Shown here piece after piece: positions 5,452-12,743 of a stretch of 16,769 nt of DNA. Numbering within the stretch: the stretch's first letter is position 1; every line of letters begins with the position of its first letter. Source of the DNA: DATKGP01 sp035510775. GTDB taxonomy: Bacteria > Patescibacteriota > UBA1384 > 2-12-FULL-50-11. The DNA lies in the NCBI GenBank assembly GCA_035510775.1, contig DATKGP010000024.1:1-16769 (forward strand). The letters run 5' to 3'. The position numbers and the translations under genes were made by a program. The notes below the pieces were generated by a model. The model was not told the origin of the DNA and made no database searches. It saw nothing but the letters and a program-made list of their open reading frames with translations.

Positions 5452-6274
5452 GCTCAAGGCCGAGGAAGTTCGAACCTCGATAATCGAGATGCTCTTGGAA
5501 GCCGGATCGGGTCATAGTGCCGGCTCGTTGGGTATGGCCGACATAATGACGACTTTGTATTTTGAAATTCTTAATATTAACCCTAAAAAACCCGACTGGC
5601 TAGAGCGAGACCGTCTGGTTCTTTCCTGTGGCCACATATGTCCGGTGCTTTACGCGGCGATGGCTCATCGGGGCTTTTTCCCACTGGAGAGCCTAAAAAC
5701 TCTCCGCCAGTTTGGTTCGCCGCTCCAAGGTCATCCGCACAACCTCGACTTGCCCGGTGTCGAAACTTCATCCGGCCCACTCGGCCAGGGATTGAGCCAA
5801 GCTATCGGCATCGCCTTGGCTGGTCGGCTTGATCACGCCAAATGGCAGGTATATGCCATTCTTTCTGATGGAGAGCACGATGAAGGCCAGACGTGGGAGG
5901 CGATTCTATATGGGGCCAAGGAAAAACTCGGCAACCTGACGGTAATTGTTGATCGCAACAATATTCAAATTGACGGCCTAACTGAAGAGGTTTTGCCGCT
6001 CGGCTCGCTCAAAGACAAGTATCAGGCTTTTGGCTGGTATGTTTTGGAGATTGACGGCCACAATTTTAACGAAATTCTCTCGGCTTTGCGCCACGCCAAG
6101 GCGGTAATTGACCAGCCAGTTGTAATAATAGCCAAGACTATTCCAGGTAAGGGAGTAGATTTTATGGAAAATAATTTTCACTGGCACGGGCAAGCGCCGG
6201 ATGCCGAACAGGCTAAGGTGGCTCTAAGAGAACTGCGGACTTTGCGTGGGCAAATTTTGAGCGAGCATGACTAA
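5432..6274 (+). CDS. Transketolase, N-terminal subunit
   Basis: A 280-aa protein equal to the thiamine-diphosphate pyrophosphate-binding half of transketolase. Visible are GHSAGSLG (about 27-34), the substrate-binding GHPH and TSSGPLGQGLSQA, and the ThDP/Mg motif SDGEHDEGQTWEA ending in DRNN (about 145-177). The motif normally begins GDGE; here Ser replaces the first Gly. The SKGH segment common in the family reads SCGH (about 66-69). With the next gene it forms the two-gene transketolase found in archaea and many small-genome bacteria, transferring C2 units between ketoses and aldoses. The start lies inside the epimerase gene (20-nt overlap), and the stop overlaps the C-subunit start by 8 nt. 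Confidence 0.93.
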   Translation: MTNKELELKAEEVRTSIIEMLLEAGSGHSAGSLGMADIMTTLYFEILNINPKKPDWLERDRLVLSCGHICPVLYAAMAHRGFFPLESLKTLRQFGSPLQGHPHNLDLPGVETSSGPLGQGLSQAIGIALAGRLDHAKWQVYAILSDGEHDEGQTWEAILYGAKEKLGNLTVIVDRNNIQIDGLTEEVLPLGSLKDKYQAFGWYVLEIDGHNFNEILSALRHAKAVIDQPVVIIAKTIPGKGVDFMENNFHWHGQAPDAEQAKVALRELRTLRGQILSEHD

Positions 6275-7256
6275 CATGAAATACCTTATTCCTCTTCACG
6301 AAGGAAATGACGAACATCGATCGACTCGAGATGGCTTTGGTGAAGCCTTAATTGAACTAGCCAAAAAGGATGAAAAAATAGTCGTTTTAACTGCCGATGT
6401 TGCTGAAAGTACCAGAGTAGAAGAATATGCTAAAGCTTTTTCGGAAAGGTTTTTTGATGTTGGTGTTTCCGAACAAAACCTCCTTGGTGTGGCCACCGGT
6501 TTAGCTCTAAGCGGCAAAACCCCCTTCGCTACTGCCTACGCGGTTTTTTCGCCAGGACGAAACTGGGATCAACTTCGACTTGCTTGTTATTCCAAGGCCA
6601 ACATCAAAATTGTCGGCGCCCACGCCGGTTTGACTACTGGAGCCGATGGAGCCACCCACCAAGCCCTGGAAGACTTATCGCTGACCCGACCGATTCCTAA
6701 TCTGGCCGTCGTTGTGCCGGCCGATTACGAACAGGCCAAAAAAGCTACCGAAGCCATTGCCCAGCACGATGGGCCAGTTTACCTGCGCCTAGGTCGTGAG
6801 AATATGCCAGTGGTGACCACGGCCGAAACCCCATTCAAGCTCGGCGAAGCTCAAGAAATTGTCAACGGCACGGACGTGGTTGTATTTGCCTGTGGCATAA
6901 TGCTCGCTCCCGCTCTTAAAGCCGCCGAAGAATTGAGCGGGCGTCTCAATGTCGGGGTGGTTAACGTTCATACTCTTAAGCCGCTTGACGAGAAAAAGAT
7001 TGTCGAATTGGCCAAACAAGCCGGGGCGGTCGTGACAGCCGAAGAACACCAAGTGACCGGTGGACTAGGTTCAGCAATAGCTGAAACGTTAGCCGAACAT
7101 TGTCCGGTTCCAATGAAGAGACTAGGCGTCCAGGATCAATTCGGCCAGAGCGGTCCGGCCCAGATGCTTTTGGAGCATTACGGCTTAACGGCAAAGGCAG
7201 TTATTGGTGCGGCTGAAGAAGTGGTAAAAAGAAAAGATGCTGGTCAATCTTCGTGA
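6267..7256 (+). CDS. Transketolase, C-terminal subunit
   Basis: A 329-aa protein with the pyrimidine-binding domain and C-terminal domain of transketolase. FDVGVSEQNLLGVATGLA (63-80) contains Glu69, the residue that activates thiamine diphosphate by contacting the aminopyrimidine. GAHAGLTTGADGATHQALED and VPADYEQA follow the transketolase pattern more closely than DXS. The last ~120 residues form the C-terminal domain (VNVHTLKPLD, EEHQVTGGLGSA). It is the partner of the preceding 280-aa subunit and overlaps it by 8 nt (ATGACTAA), so the two are probably made in equal amounts. Starting at the second Met (6276) is possible, but the overlap favours 6267. Its 3' end overlaps the aldolase gene by 20 nt. 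Confidence 0.93.
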   Translation: MTNMKYLIPLHEGNDEHRSTRDGFGEALIELAKKDEKIVVLTADVAESTRVEEYAKAFSERFFDVGVSEQNLLGVATGLALSGKTPFATAYAVFSPGRNWDQLRLACYSKANIKIVGAHAGLTTGADGATHQALEDLSLTRPIPNLAVVVPADYEQAKKATEAIAQHDGPVYLRLGRENMPVVTTAETPFKLGEAQEIVNGTDVVVFACGIMLAPALKAAEELSGRLNVGVVNVHTLKPLDEKKIVELAKQAGAVVTAEEHQVTGGLGSAIAETLAEHCPVPMKRLGVQDQFGQSGPAQMLLEHYGLTAKAVIGAAEEVVKRKDAGQSS

Positions 7257-8076
7257 AATCTTACAGCAGGCAGATAAGAAACGTTACGCCGTCGGCGGGT
7301 TTAATTTTACTAGCCTAGAAACGGCCATAGCGATTGTGGCCGCCGCCGAGGCCGAAAAGTCTCCAGCTATTCTGCAGATCAGCGAGAAAACAATCGACTA
7401 CTGCGGGCTGGAATTGGCTTTTGCCATCGCCAAAACCTTAATCGACAAAAGTCCGAGGCCTATTGCCATTCACTTTGACCACGGCCGTAATTTCCCCTTG
7501 GTTAAAAAGGCCGTGGAGATCGGTTTCTCGTCGGTAATGCTGGATGTTTCCAAGATGCCAGAAAAGGAGAGAATCCCCTTTGTTAAAGATTTTGTTGAAT
7601 TTGCTCACAAACGTAACGTTACGGTTGAGGCCGAGGAAACCGTTATCGCCGGCCGAGAAGACTATATTCAAGGAGAAGCGCATATGTTTACCGACCCCAA
7701 ACGTGCCAAACAATTTACCGAAGAGACTGGCATCGACTGCTTCGCCGTCTCAATTGGCTCGTCGCATGGCAAGCCAATACCGAACGAAAATCTCCACATG
7801 GACTTGCTGGCCGAGATTGACAAGGCCGTCTCGGTGCCGCTTGTGCTGCACGGCGCTTCGTCGACACCCAAGCCCTTGATTCGCCAGGCGATTTCCCTGG
7901 GCATATGCAAAATTAACATTGATACTGACCTCCGTTTAGCCTTTACTGACGAGGTGCGTCAGACTTTACGGGACGAATCACTCTACGACCCTAGAGATGT
8001 TCTACGGCCGTCGATTGAGGCGGTCAAGAAAGTAATTGAAGAAAAAATGAAAATGTTTGGCAGTAGCCAAAAATGA
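7237..8076 (+). CDS. fba: Class II fructose-bisphosphate aldolase
   Basis: A 279-aa zinc-dependent aldolase that splits fructose-1,6-bisphosphate into dihydroxyacetone phosphate and glyceraldehyde-3-phosphate. HFDHG (79-83) supplies the catalytic Asp81 and zinc ligand His82. VEAEE (about 128-132), GSSHG (about 176) and LHGASS (about 207) supply the remaining acidic and histidine sites, and INIDTD is the phosphate-binding end. The usual EAELG is EAEET here, a mild variation. A specialised aldolase such as tagatose-bisphosphate aldolase shares this fold, but the GAPDH immediately downstream supports the glycolytic role. It starts inside the transketolase C gene (20-nt overlap) and ends 9 nt before GAPDH. 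Confidence 0.92.
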   Translation: MLVNLREILQQADKKRYAVGGFNFTSLETAIAIVAAAEAEKSPAILQISEKTIDYCGLELAFAIAKTLIDKSPRPIAIHFDHGRNFPLVKKAVEIGFSSVMLDVSKMPEKERIPFVKDFVEFAHKRNVTVEAEETVIAGREDYIQGEAHMFTDPKRAKQFTEETGIDCFAVSIGSSHGKPIPNENLHMDLLAEIDKAVSVPLVLHGASSTPKPLIRQAISLGICKINIDTDLRLAFTDEVRQTLRDESLYDPRDVLRPSIEAVKKVIEEKMKMFGSSQK

Positions 8077-8085
8077 AAGGAGACA

Positions 8086-9081
8086 ATGACTAAAGTAGCA
8101 ATCAATGGTTTCGGGCGAATTGGCCGGACTTCGGCGCGGATAATTTTTGATAAGCACCCAGAGCTGGAGTTGGTGGCAATTAATGATTTAACAGACAACA
8201 AGACTTTGGCACACCTCTTGCAATACGACACCCAATACCGGGATTTTGACAAAAAAGTTACTTACGACGATGAGCATCTGATAATCGGCGACAAAAAAGT
8301 TCGCTCGTATGCCGAAAAAGATCCCAGCAAATTGCCCTGGAAAGAGCAGCAAATTGACGTCGTACTGGAATGCACCGGTCGATTCACCGACGCCGAAAGC
8401 GCCCACGGCCACATCGTCGCCGGTGCCAAACGGGTGATAATTTCCGCGCCAGCCAAGGGCGAGATGGGGACTTTTGTTATTGGGGTTAATGACGACAAGC
8501 TCGGTGGCGAAGAAGTTATTAGCAACGCTTCTTGCACTACCAACTGCATCGTCCCAGTAGCCGAAGTGATGCATCGCCATTTCGGCATTGCTAAGGCGAT
8601 GATGACGACTATTCACTCCTATACCGCCGATCAGAACCTCCAAGACGGGCCACACAAAGACTTGCGCCGAGCCCGAGCCGCCGCCGAAAATATCGTCCCA
8701 ACCTCGACTGGCGCCGCCAAAGCCGCCTTCTTAGTAATTCCCGAACTTAAAGGGATTTTTGACGGGCTATCGCTACGAGTACCGACGCCGGTCGTTTCTC
8801 TGTCAGATTTCACGATTCTAACCAAAAAGAAAACTTCGGTTGAAGAAATTAACCAAGCCTTCAAAGAAGCCGCTGCCGAGCCGAGGTATAAAGGCGTTCT
8901 TGAGGTGACCGACAAAGAACTGGTTTCCTCGGACTTCATCGGTAATCCGGCCTCGTCAATTATCGATTTGGGACTCACTCAAGTGATCGACGGCGATTTT
9001 GTTAAAGTCGTGGCTTGGTACGACAACGAATTTGGTTACTCCAACCGTTTGGTGGAGCTAGCGGCCAAGGTGGGTCAGTAG
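8086..9081 (+). CDS. gap: Glyceraldehyde-3-phosphate dehydrogenase
   Basis: A 331-aa, full-length phosphorylating GAPDH. It oxidises glyceraldehyde-3-phosphate to 1,3-bisphosphoglycerate with reduction of NAD+. NGFGRIGR (7-14) is the dinucleotide loop, D34 in AINDLTD indicates NAD preference, the nucleophile is Cys150 in SNASCTTNC, and His177 in TIHSYT is the general base. WYDNEFGYSNR near the C-terminus is invariant in the family. A clear AAAGGAG site lies 5 nt before the ATG, one of few strong ribosome-binding sites in the operon, consistent with high expression. It receives the product of the preceding aldolase and supplies NADH for the dehydrogenase at 3348. No phosphoglycerate kinase gene is adjacent in this window. 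Confidence 0.97.
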   Translation: MTKVAINGFGRIGRTSARIIFDKHPELELVAINDLTDNKTLAHLLQYDTQYRDFDKKVTYDDEHLIIGDKKVRSYAEKDPSKLPWKEQQIDVVLECTGRFTDAESAHGHIVAGAKRVIISAPAKGEMGTFVIGVNDDKLGGEEVISNASCTTNCIVPVAEVMHRHFGIAKAMMTTIHSYTADQNLQDGPHKDLRRARAAAENIVPTSTGAAKAAFLVIPELKGIFDGLSLRVPTPVVSLSDFTILTKKKTSVEEINQAFKEAAAEPRYKGVLEVTDKELVSSDFIGNPASSIIDLGLTQVIDGDFVKVVAWYDNEFGYSNRLVELAAKVGQ

Positions 9082-9086
9082 GCGGA

Positions 9087-9764
9087 ATGCGGGTAGGAAG
9101 CTTCGAAGATTGGCAGATTACGGCTCTTGGCCACGACGGTTTTTTGCTGGAAAATCTGGGGCTGAAGCTCCGGTTGGTTTTCGATCCATTTGAAGTGCCC
9201 GAACTCGATCCGGTCGATTATGTCTTCATCTCGCATCATCACTACGATCATCTGGACACCAACTCAATTCGTAAACTCCTCGGCCCAAAAACAATCATAG
9301 TTGCGCCAAAATGCTGTCGAAGTGAGCTGAAAGACTTTTTGGATCAAGTACAAATTGTTGAGGATCGCGACAAACATCAGGAGAAAGAGCTGACCTATTG
9401 GACAGTGCCAGCCTACAACGTCAATAAGTTCCGAACACCCAATGAGGTTTTCCACACTAAAGAAGTTGGTGGGGTCGGTTTTGTTGTTGACGTCGGAAAG
9501 ACTCGTTTTTATCACGCCGGCGACACCGATTTTATTCCTGAGATGGCCGAGCTGAAGAAGATTTCCGTGGCCTTTCTGCCGATTTCCGGGACTTTTGTGA
9601 TGACCCTAGACGAGGCCGTTCAGGCGACAGAAGTAATTAACCCGAAGCTGGTTATTCCTATGCATTACGGCAAAATTTTGGGCTCGGTGACTGACGCGAT
9701 TCGTTTTCAAAACTTGTTGCGTGACAAGGTGCTAGTAATGGTTCTAAACGCCAGCGCCGGTTGA
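9087..9764 (+). CDS. Metallo-beta-lactamase-fold hydrolase, UPF0173/UlaG-like
   Basis: A 225-aa hydrolase of the metallo-beta-lactamase superfamily. The metal motif HxHxDH is HHHYDH (50-55 from the chosen start), with further ligands expected in HAGDTD (about 145) and PMHYGK (about 195). The opening ITALGHDGFLLE and LVFDPF is typical of the UPF0173/UlaG-like group, which includes L-ascorbate-6-phosphate lactonase and many proteins of unknown substrate. An upstream in-frame start at 9015 would lie inside gap, so the ATG at 9087, 5 nt after the gap stop, is used. As the last gene of a sugar-phosphate operon, a phosphosugar lactone or related ester is a reasonable but unproven substrate. Confidence 0.82.
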   Translation: MRVGSFEDWQITALGHDGFLLENLGLKLRLVFDPFEVPELDPVDYVFISHHHYDHLDTNSIRKLLGPKTIIVAPKCCRSELKDFLDQVQIVEDRDKHQEKELTYWTVPAYNVNKFRTPNEVFHTKEVGGVGFVVDVGKTRFYHAGDTDFIPEMAELKKISVAFLPISGTFVMTLDEAVQATEVINPKLVIPMHYGKILGSVTDAIRFQNLLRDKVLVMVLNASAG

Positions 9765-9789
9765 TTTAGTCGAAAAATCCCCATATAAT
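9761..9789 (+). promoter_or_regulatory. Promoter of the cysteine desulfurase gene, probably leaderless
   Basis: TTGATT (9761-9766) is followed by a 17-nt spacer and a perfect TATAAT (9784-9789). The ATG of the next gene lies 8 nt after the -10 box, where transcription would be expected to begin. No Shine-Dalgarno sequence fits in this space. The -35 box overlaps the stop codon of the preceding hydrolase gene. Confidence 0.65.
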
Positions 9790-9797
9790 TAGCGGCG

Positions 9798-10919
9798 ATG
9801 AAGAAAGTTTACGCCGATTACGCTGCCTCAACACCAACAGACTCCGAAGTAATTCGGGCGATGTTGCCGTACGTGAATGAAAAGTTTGCCAATCCGGCTA
9901 GCCGACATAGCGCGGGTCAAGGAGTTAGCTTGGTGGTAGAAGCGGCTCGCCAAACCATCGCCGATTTCGTTGGTGCCAAAAGCGAGGAAGTATATTTCAC
10001 AGGCACCGGCACCGAAAGCAATAATTTGGCAATTTTAGGGGTAGCCAAGGCCAATCAAAACAAGGGCAAGCACATTGTGACCACCCAAATCGAGCACCCA
10101 TCAATAATTAACGCTGCTCGGTCGTTGGAATCTGCTGGTTGGCAGGTGACTTATTTGCCGATTGATAAAAATGGCCAAATTAACCTTTCCGATTTAGAAA
10201 AGAGTCTAACTAAAAAGACGATTCTTTTTTCAATTCATTTCGGTAACAGTGAGCTCGGTACTATGCCAGATTTAAAGGAAATCAGCAAAATCTGTCACCG
10301 GCGTGGCGTACTTCTTCACGTCGATGCCTGCCAGGCTATGCCATATATTCCGATGGATGTTGAAGAAATGGGCATTGATTTGCTTACTTTTAACGGCAGC
10401 AAACTCTACGGCCCGAAGGGCGTCGCCGTGTTGTTTGTACGAAACGGCGTCAGTATCTTCCCGCTCGTGTATGGAGGTGGCCAAGAAAAGTCTTTGCGTT
10501 CTGGTACTCTCAATGTCCTGGGAATTGCCGGCCTAGCCAAAGCCTGCCAGATTGCCAGTGAGAATCAAGTTGATATGATATATCATATCACGCGTCTTAG
10601 AGATAATTTGCAGAATCAACTAGAGAAATTGCCGAACATTCAGATTAATTGCAAAAGTGCTAAGCGGCTGCCAAACCACCTTTCGGTAACTTTTGAAGGG
10701 GTCGAAAACCGCGATTTAGTTCGGGAATTGGATAAAATGGGCGTCGAAGTCGCGTCCGGTAGCGCCTGCTCGTCAAAAGAGCTGGGTGGTTCATACGTTC
10801 TCCGAGCTCTAGGACTATCTCCCTCCGAAGCCCAGGCGACCCTGCGAATCACCCTTGGTCGATCGACCGCAACCTCCGATTGCCAGTCAATTTACCGGGC
10901 AATTAAGTGTCTAATATGA
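9798..10919 (+). CDS. iscS: Cysteine desulfurase (IscS/NifS family)
   Basis: A 373-aa PLP enzyme that removes sulfur from cysteine, giving alanine and a protein-bound persulfide for Fe-S clusters or tRNA thiolation. The PLP lysine is K202 in NGSKLYGPKG, D176 in HVDACQA contacts the PLP ring, H100 in QIEHPSI stacks on it, and the persulfide cysteine is C324 in ASGSACSS. Together with ADYAASTP at the start these identify the class V aminotransferase fold. No IscU or other scaffold gene is in the window, so thiolation of tRNA is as likely as cluster assembly. It has its own promoter and is followed by a hairpin. A 20-bp perfect palindrome lies in its codons 259-264. Confidence 0.93.
   Translation: MKKVYADYAASTPTDSEVIRAMLPYVNEKFANPASRHSAGQGVSLVVEAARQTIADFVGAKSEEVYFTGTGTESNNLAILGVAKANQNKGKHIVTTQIEHPSIINAARSLESAGWQVTYLPIDKNGQINLSDLEKSLTKKTILFSIHFGNSELGTMPDLKEISKICHRRGVLLHVDACQAMPYIPMDVEEMGIDLLTFNGSKLYGPKGVAVLFVRNGVSIFPLVYGGGQEKSLRSGTLNVLGIAGLAKACQIASENQVDMIYHITRLRDNLQNQLEKLPNIQINCKSAKRLPNHLSVTFEGVENRDLVRELDKMGVEVASGSACSSKELGGSYVLRALGLSPSEAQATLRITLGRSTATSDCQSIYRAIKCLI
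10572..10591. repeat. 20-bp perfect palindrome inside the cysteine desulfurase gene
   Basis: TGATATGATATATCATATCA equals its own reverse complement. It lies within the codons for VDMIYHIT, in a variable helical region between better conserved blocks of the protein. Confidence 0.6.
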
Positions 10920-10921
10920 GT

Positions 10922-10947
10922 CGAAGCCCCCGGTGGTGGGGGCTTCG
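10922..10947 (+). terminator. Hairpin terminator after cysteine desulfurase
   Basis: A perfect 10-bp stem CGAAGCCCCC/GGGGGCTTCG encloses the loop GGTGGT and starts 3 nt after the stop codon. It is followed by a mixed T-rich tail containing ATTTCTTT, not a clean T-run. Because it is symmetrical it could also serve the short minus-strand ORF that ends at 10966. Confidence 0.65.
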
Positions 10948-10965
10948 GAAAGATTTCTTTCGGGG

Positions 10966-11070
10966 CTAGCTATTTAGCTCCTTGATCGCCAGAGATGTGG
11001 CGATGCAGAGACAACAAATAGCGTCCCAAGGGCTGCGGACAATTCGCCAAACGATATTGAGAACAAACAT
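10966..11070 (-). CDS. Candidate 34-aa hydrophobic small protein
   Basis: On the minus strand a perfect AGGAGGT (11081-11075) lies 4 nt before an ATG that opens 34 codons ending in TAG. The peptide begins MFVLNIVWRIVRSPW, has a cysteine-rich ICCLC centre and ends in ATSLAIKELNS. It is hydrophobic or amphipathic with two Arg, as expected of a small membrane-associated protein. A TACAAT -10 box lies about 18 nt upstream of the Shine-Dalgarno site, and a hairpin (10922-10947) lies downstream, so all parts of a gene are present. It is divergent from the superoxide dismutase gene, whose promoter overlaps its own. I do not recognise a family, and its reality rests on the translation signals alone. 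Confidence 0.42.
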   Translation of the reverse strand: MFVLNIVWRIVRSPWDAICCLCIATSLAIKELNS

Positions 11071-11093
11071 CGCGACCTCCTGGTACTTTGTCT

Positions 11094-11123
11094 ATTGTAC
11101 CCAACTTTCAACTCCCATAGAAT
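11094..11123. promoter_or_regulatory. Promoter of superoxide dismutase, with an overlapping minus-strand -10
   Basis: On the plus strand TTGTAC (11095-11100) and TAGAAT (11118-11123) are 17 nt apart. They would give a leader of about 8-10 nt that still includes most of the GGAGGAG ribosome-binding site before the ATG at 11139. On the minus strand TACAAT (11099-11094) matches 5 of 6 -10 positions and overlaps the plus-strand -35, facing the 34-aa ORF; its -35 is poor. Confidence 0.5.
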
Positions 11124-11138
11124 ACTTTGGAGGAGAAA

Positions 11139-11720
11139 ATGTTAGAAACAAAAAAGTTTGAAAATATTCGTGGTCTTAACGGCATTAGTGAAAAAACTAT
11201 GGAAGAGCATTACAAGCTCTACGAGGGTTATGTGAAAAAGTACAACGAAATTGAAGAGAAGTTGAAAGGCGTCGACTTATCGGCGGCCAATCAGGTTTCG
11301 AGCGAAATACGGGCGTTAATTGTTGAGCGAACGTTTGCTCTAGGTGGAGTAAAAAACCATGAAAGTTACTTTGGTATTCTTGGCGGCGACGGTGGAGAGC
11401 CGAGCGGCAAGGCCAAAGAAATTATCGATCGCGATTTCGGCTCGTTCGAAAAGTTTAAGGCCTTACTTGCGGCGATCGGGATGTCGAGCCGCGGCTGGGC
11501 TTTCGTGGTCTACGATTTTGATTTGAACAAACTAGCTATTCACCCTGGAGACAGCCAGAACACCTACGGCGTGTGGAATGCCGAGTTGATAATGGCGTTG
11601 GATGTCTATGAGCATGCTTACTTTCTAGATTTTGGAATTAAACGCGCTGACTATATCGAAACTTTCTTTAAAAATATCGATTGGAAGAAAGTCGATAAAT
11701 CTTTGGAATTTGTGAAGTAG
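11139..11720 (+). CDS. Superoxide dismutase, Fe/Mn family (atypical branch)
   Basis: A 193-aa Fe/Mn superoxide dismutase that converts superoxide to oxygen and peroxide. All four metal ligands are present: H24 in MEEHYKLYEGYV, H74 in KNHESYF, and D155 and H159 in DVYEHAYFLDF. It differs from textbook enzymes: the N-terminal HHxxHH cluster is reduced to the single ligand His, and the DVWEHAY motif has Tyr for Trp. These traits suit the less studied branch seen in anaerobes and candidate phyla, and metal choice cannot be predicted confidently. The ATG at 11139 is used because GGAGGAG lies just before it; the in-frame TTG at 11127 would make the ribosome-binding site part of the protein. Confidence 0.87.
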   Translation: MLETKKFENIRGLNGISEKTMEEHYKLYEGYVKKYNEIEEKLKGVDLSAANQVSSEIRALIVERTFALGGVKNHESYFGILGGDGGEPSGKAKEIIDRDFGSFEKFKALLAAIGMSSRGWAFVVYDFDLNKLAIHPGDSQNTYGVWNAELIMALDVYEHAYFLDFGIKRADYIETFFKNIDWKKVDKSLEFVK

Positions 11721-11738
11721 CGGTTTCTCGGGTAGTCT
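11710..11738 (+). promoter_or_regulatory. Weak promoter-like site before endonuclease IV
   Basis: TTGTGA (11710-11715) and TAGTCT (11733-11738) are 17 nt apart and the ATG begins 7 nt after the -10 box. The boxes are poor matches, but the geometry is the same leaderless arrangement seen before the cysteine desulfurase and MazG-like genes. Read-through from the dismutase gene 24 nt upstream is an equally good explanation. Confidence 0.22.
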
Positions 11739-11744
11739 CAAACT

Positions 11745-12575
11745 ATGTATATCGGAGCGCATGTTGGAACTTCGGGTGGTTTGAAGAAGGCGATTGAACG
11801 CGGTCAGGCTATCGGTGCGGAAGCGCTCCAGATTTTTCCGTCTGCCCCAGTTCAGTGGCAGATTCGTGGATTTCCAGACGATGACGCGGCTTGGTTTAAA
11901 GAAGAATGGCCGAAACATTTCAAAGAAGTAGTTTTTCACGGAATTTATTTGATAAATCTGGCAGGGGAGAGTAGCGAAAATTTGCAAAAAAGCGTTCAGG
12001 CTTTGATTGATACCTTGAAGCTGGCCCCCAAACTCGGAATTACCAAAACCATTTTTCACACCGGCACATATATTGATGGCAAATTAGAACGAATTTCGCA
12101 GATTGAGGAGGTGTTGAAGAAAATCCTTGGCGAAACGCCTCCAGAATCGAAATTAGTATTTGAAAACACCGCCGGCTCGACTATTGGCGCAAAGCTGGAA
12201 GATTTACAACGGCTCATTGATATGAGCCGTTCACCTGAAAGGGTTGGGGTTTGTTTGGATACGTGCCACGCGTATGCTTCGGGCTACGATATTACAAACG
12301 AAGACGGATATAAAAAATTTATTGAAGCAGTTAACTCGACAATTGGTGCAAATAAAGTCTTGGCCTGGCATTTAAACGATTCAATATTTGAACTCGGCGC
12401 CAAACGCGACCGGCATGAAAACATCGGCGAGGGTAAACTCGGCGCAGCAGTATTTAGATTTATATTGAATGATTCTGTCTGGGCTAGTACTGCAGGATTC
12501 CTGGAAGTTCCTGGTTTTGATGGTAACGGTCCGGACGGAAAAAATATCGAAATTCTGAAAAATCTTCGGGGGTAA
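11745..12575 (+). CDS. nfo: Endonuclease IV, AP endonuclease
   Basis: A 276-aa TIM-barrel endonuclease IV. It cuts DNA 5' to abasic sites and removes 3'-blocking groups in base-excision repair of oxidative damage. All nine ligands of the three-zinc site can be matched: H65 (VFHGIY), H105 (FHTGT), E140 (VFENT), D172 and H175 (CLDTCHAYASG), H209 (AWHLND), D222 and H224 (KRDRHENIGEG), and E254 (FLEVPG). The length is normal for the family. It follows superoxide dismutase by 24 nt, a pairing that makes sense as oxidative-stress defence. No Shine-Dalgarno site is seen. A hairpin follows the stop by 6 nt. Confidence 0.95.
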   Translation: MYIGAHVGTSGGLKKAIERGQAIGAEALQIFPSAPVQWQIRGFPDDDAAWFKEEWPKHFKEVVFHGIYLINLAGESSENLQKSVQALIDTLKLAPKLGITKTIFHTGTYIDGKLERISQIEEVLKKILGETPPESKLVFENTAGSTIGAKLEDLQRLIDMSRSPERVGVCLDTCHAYASGYDITNEDGYKKFIEAVNSTIGANKVLAWHLNDSIFELGAKRDRHENIGEGKLGAAVFRFILNDSVWASTAGFLEVPGFDGNGPDGKNIEILKNLRG

Positions 12576-12581
12576 AGCGAA

Positions 12582-12601
12582 ACCCCTGCCGAAGCAGGGG
12601 T
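12582..12601. terminator. Bidirectional hairpin terminator between nfo and the minus-strand small gene
   Basis: An 8-bp perfect stem ACCCCTGC/GCAGGGGT has a CGAA tetraloop. The T-rich tail (TTCGCTTT) is on the minus-strand side, so it terminates a minus-strand transcript better than nfo. This fits a minus-strand unit of roughly 400 nt starting at the promoter near 13003-13031. Confidence 0.55.
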
Positions 12602-12743
12602 CGTGAGGTGTGGTCGAAATCTTGCGATGCAAGTTGCCGTGACTCTCTGTGGAGCCGGCGCGCGTCAGAAGATTATCGAACTTGGTTCCATTTCGCCGTA
12701 TAGGCAGGGTAGAAACCGTCCCTTTTGGTCGGGTGTCGCCGTG

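Noticed and set aside
9015..9086. Longer start for the metallo-beta-lactamase-fold hydrolase
   Set aside because: It lies wholly inside the conserved C-terminal codons of gap, and the encoded residues do not match the family N-terminus.
11127..11138. TTG start for superoxide dismutase
   Set aside because: The codons TTG GAG GAG AAA are the Shine-Dalgarno region itself; the following ATG is the natural start.
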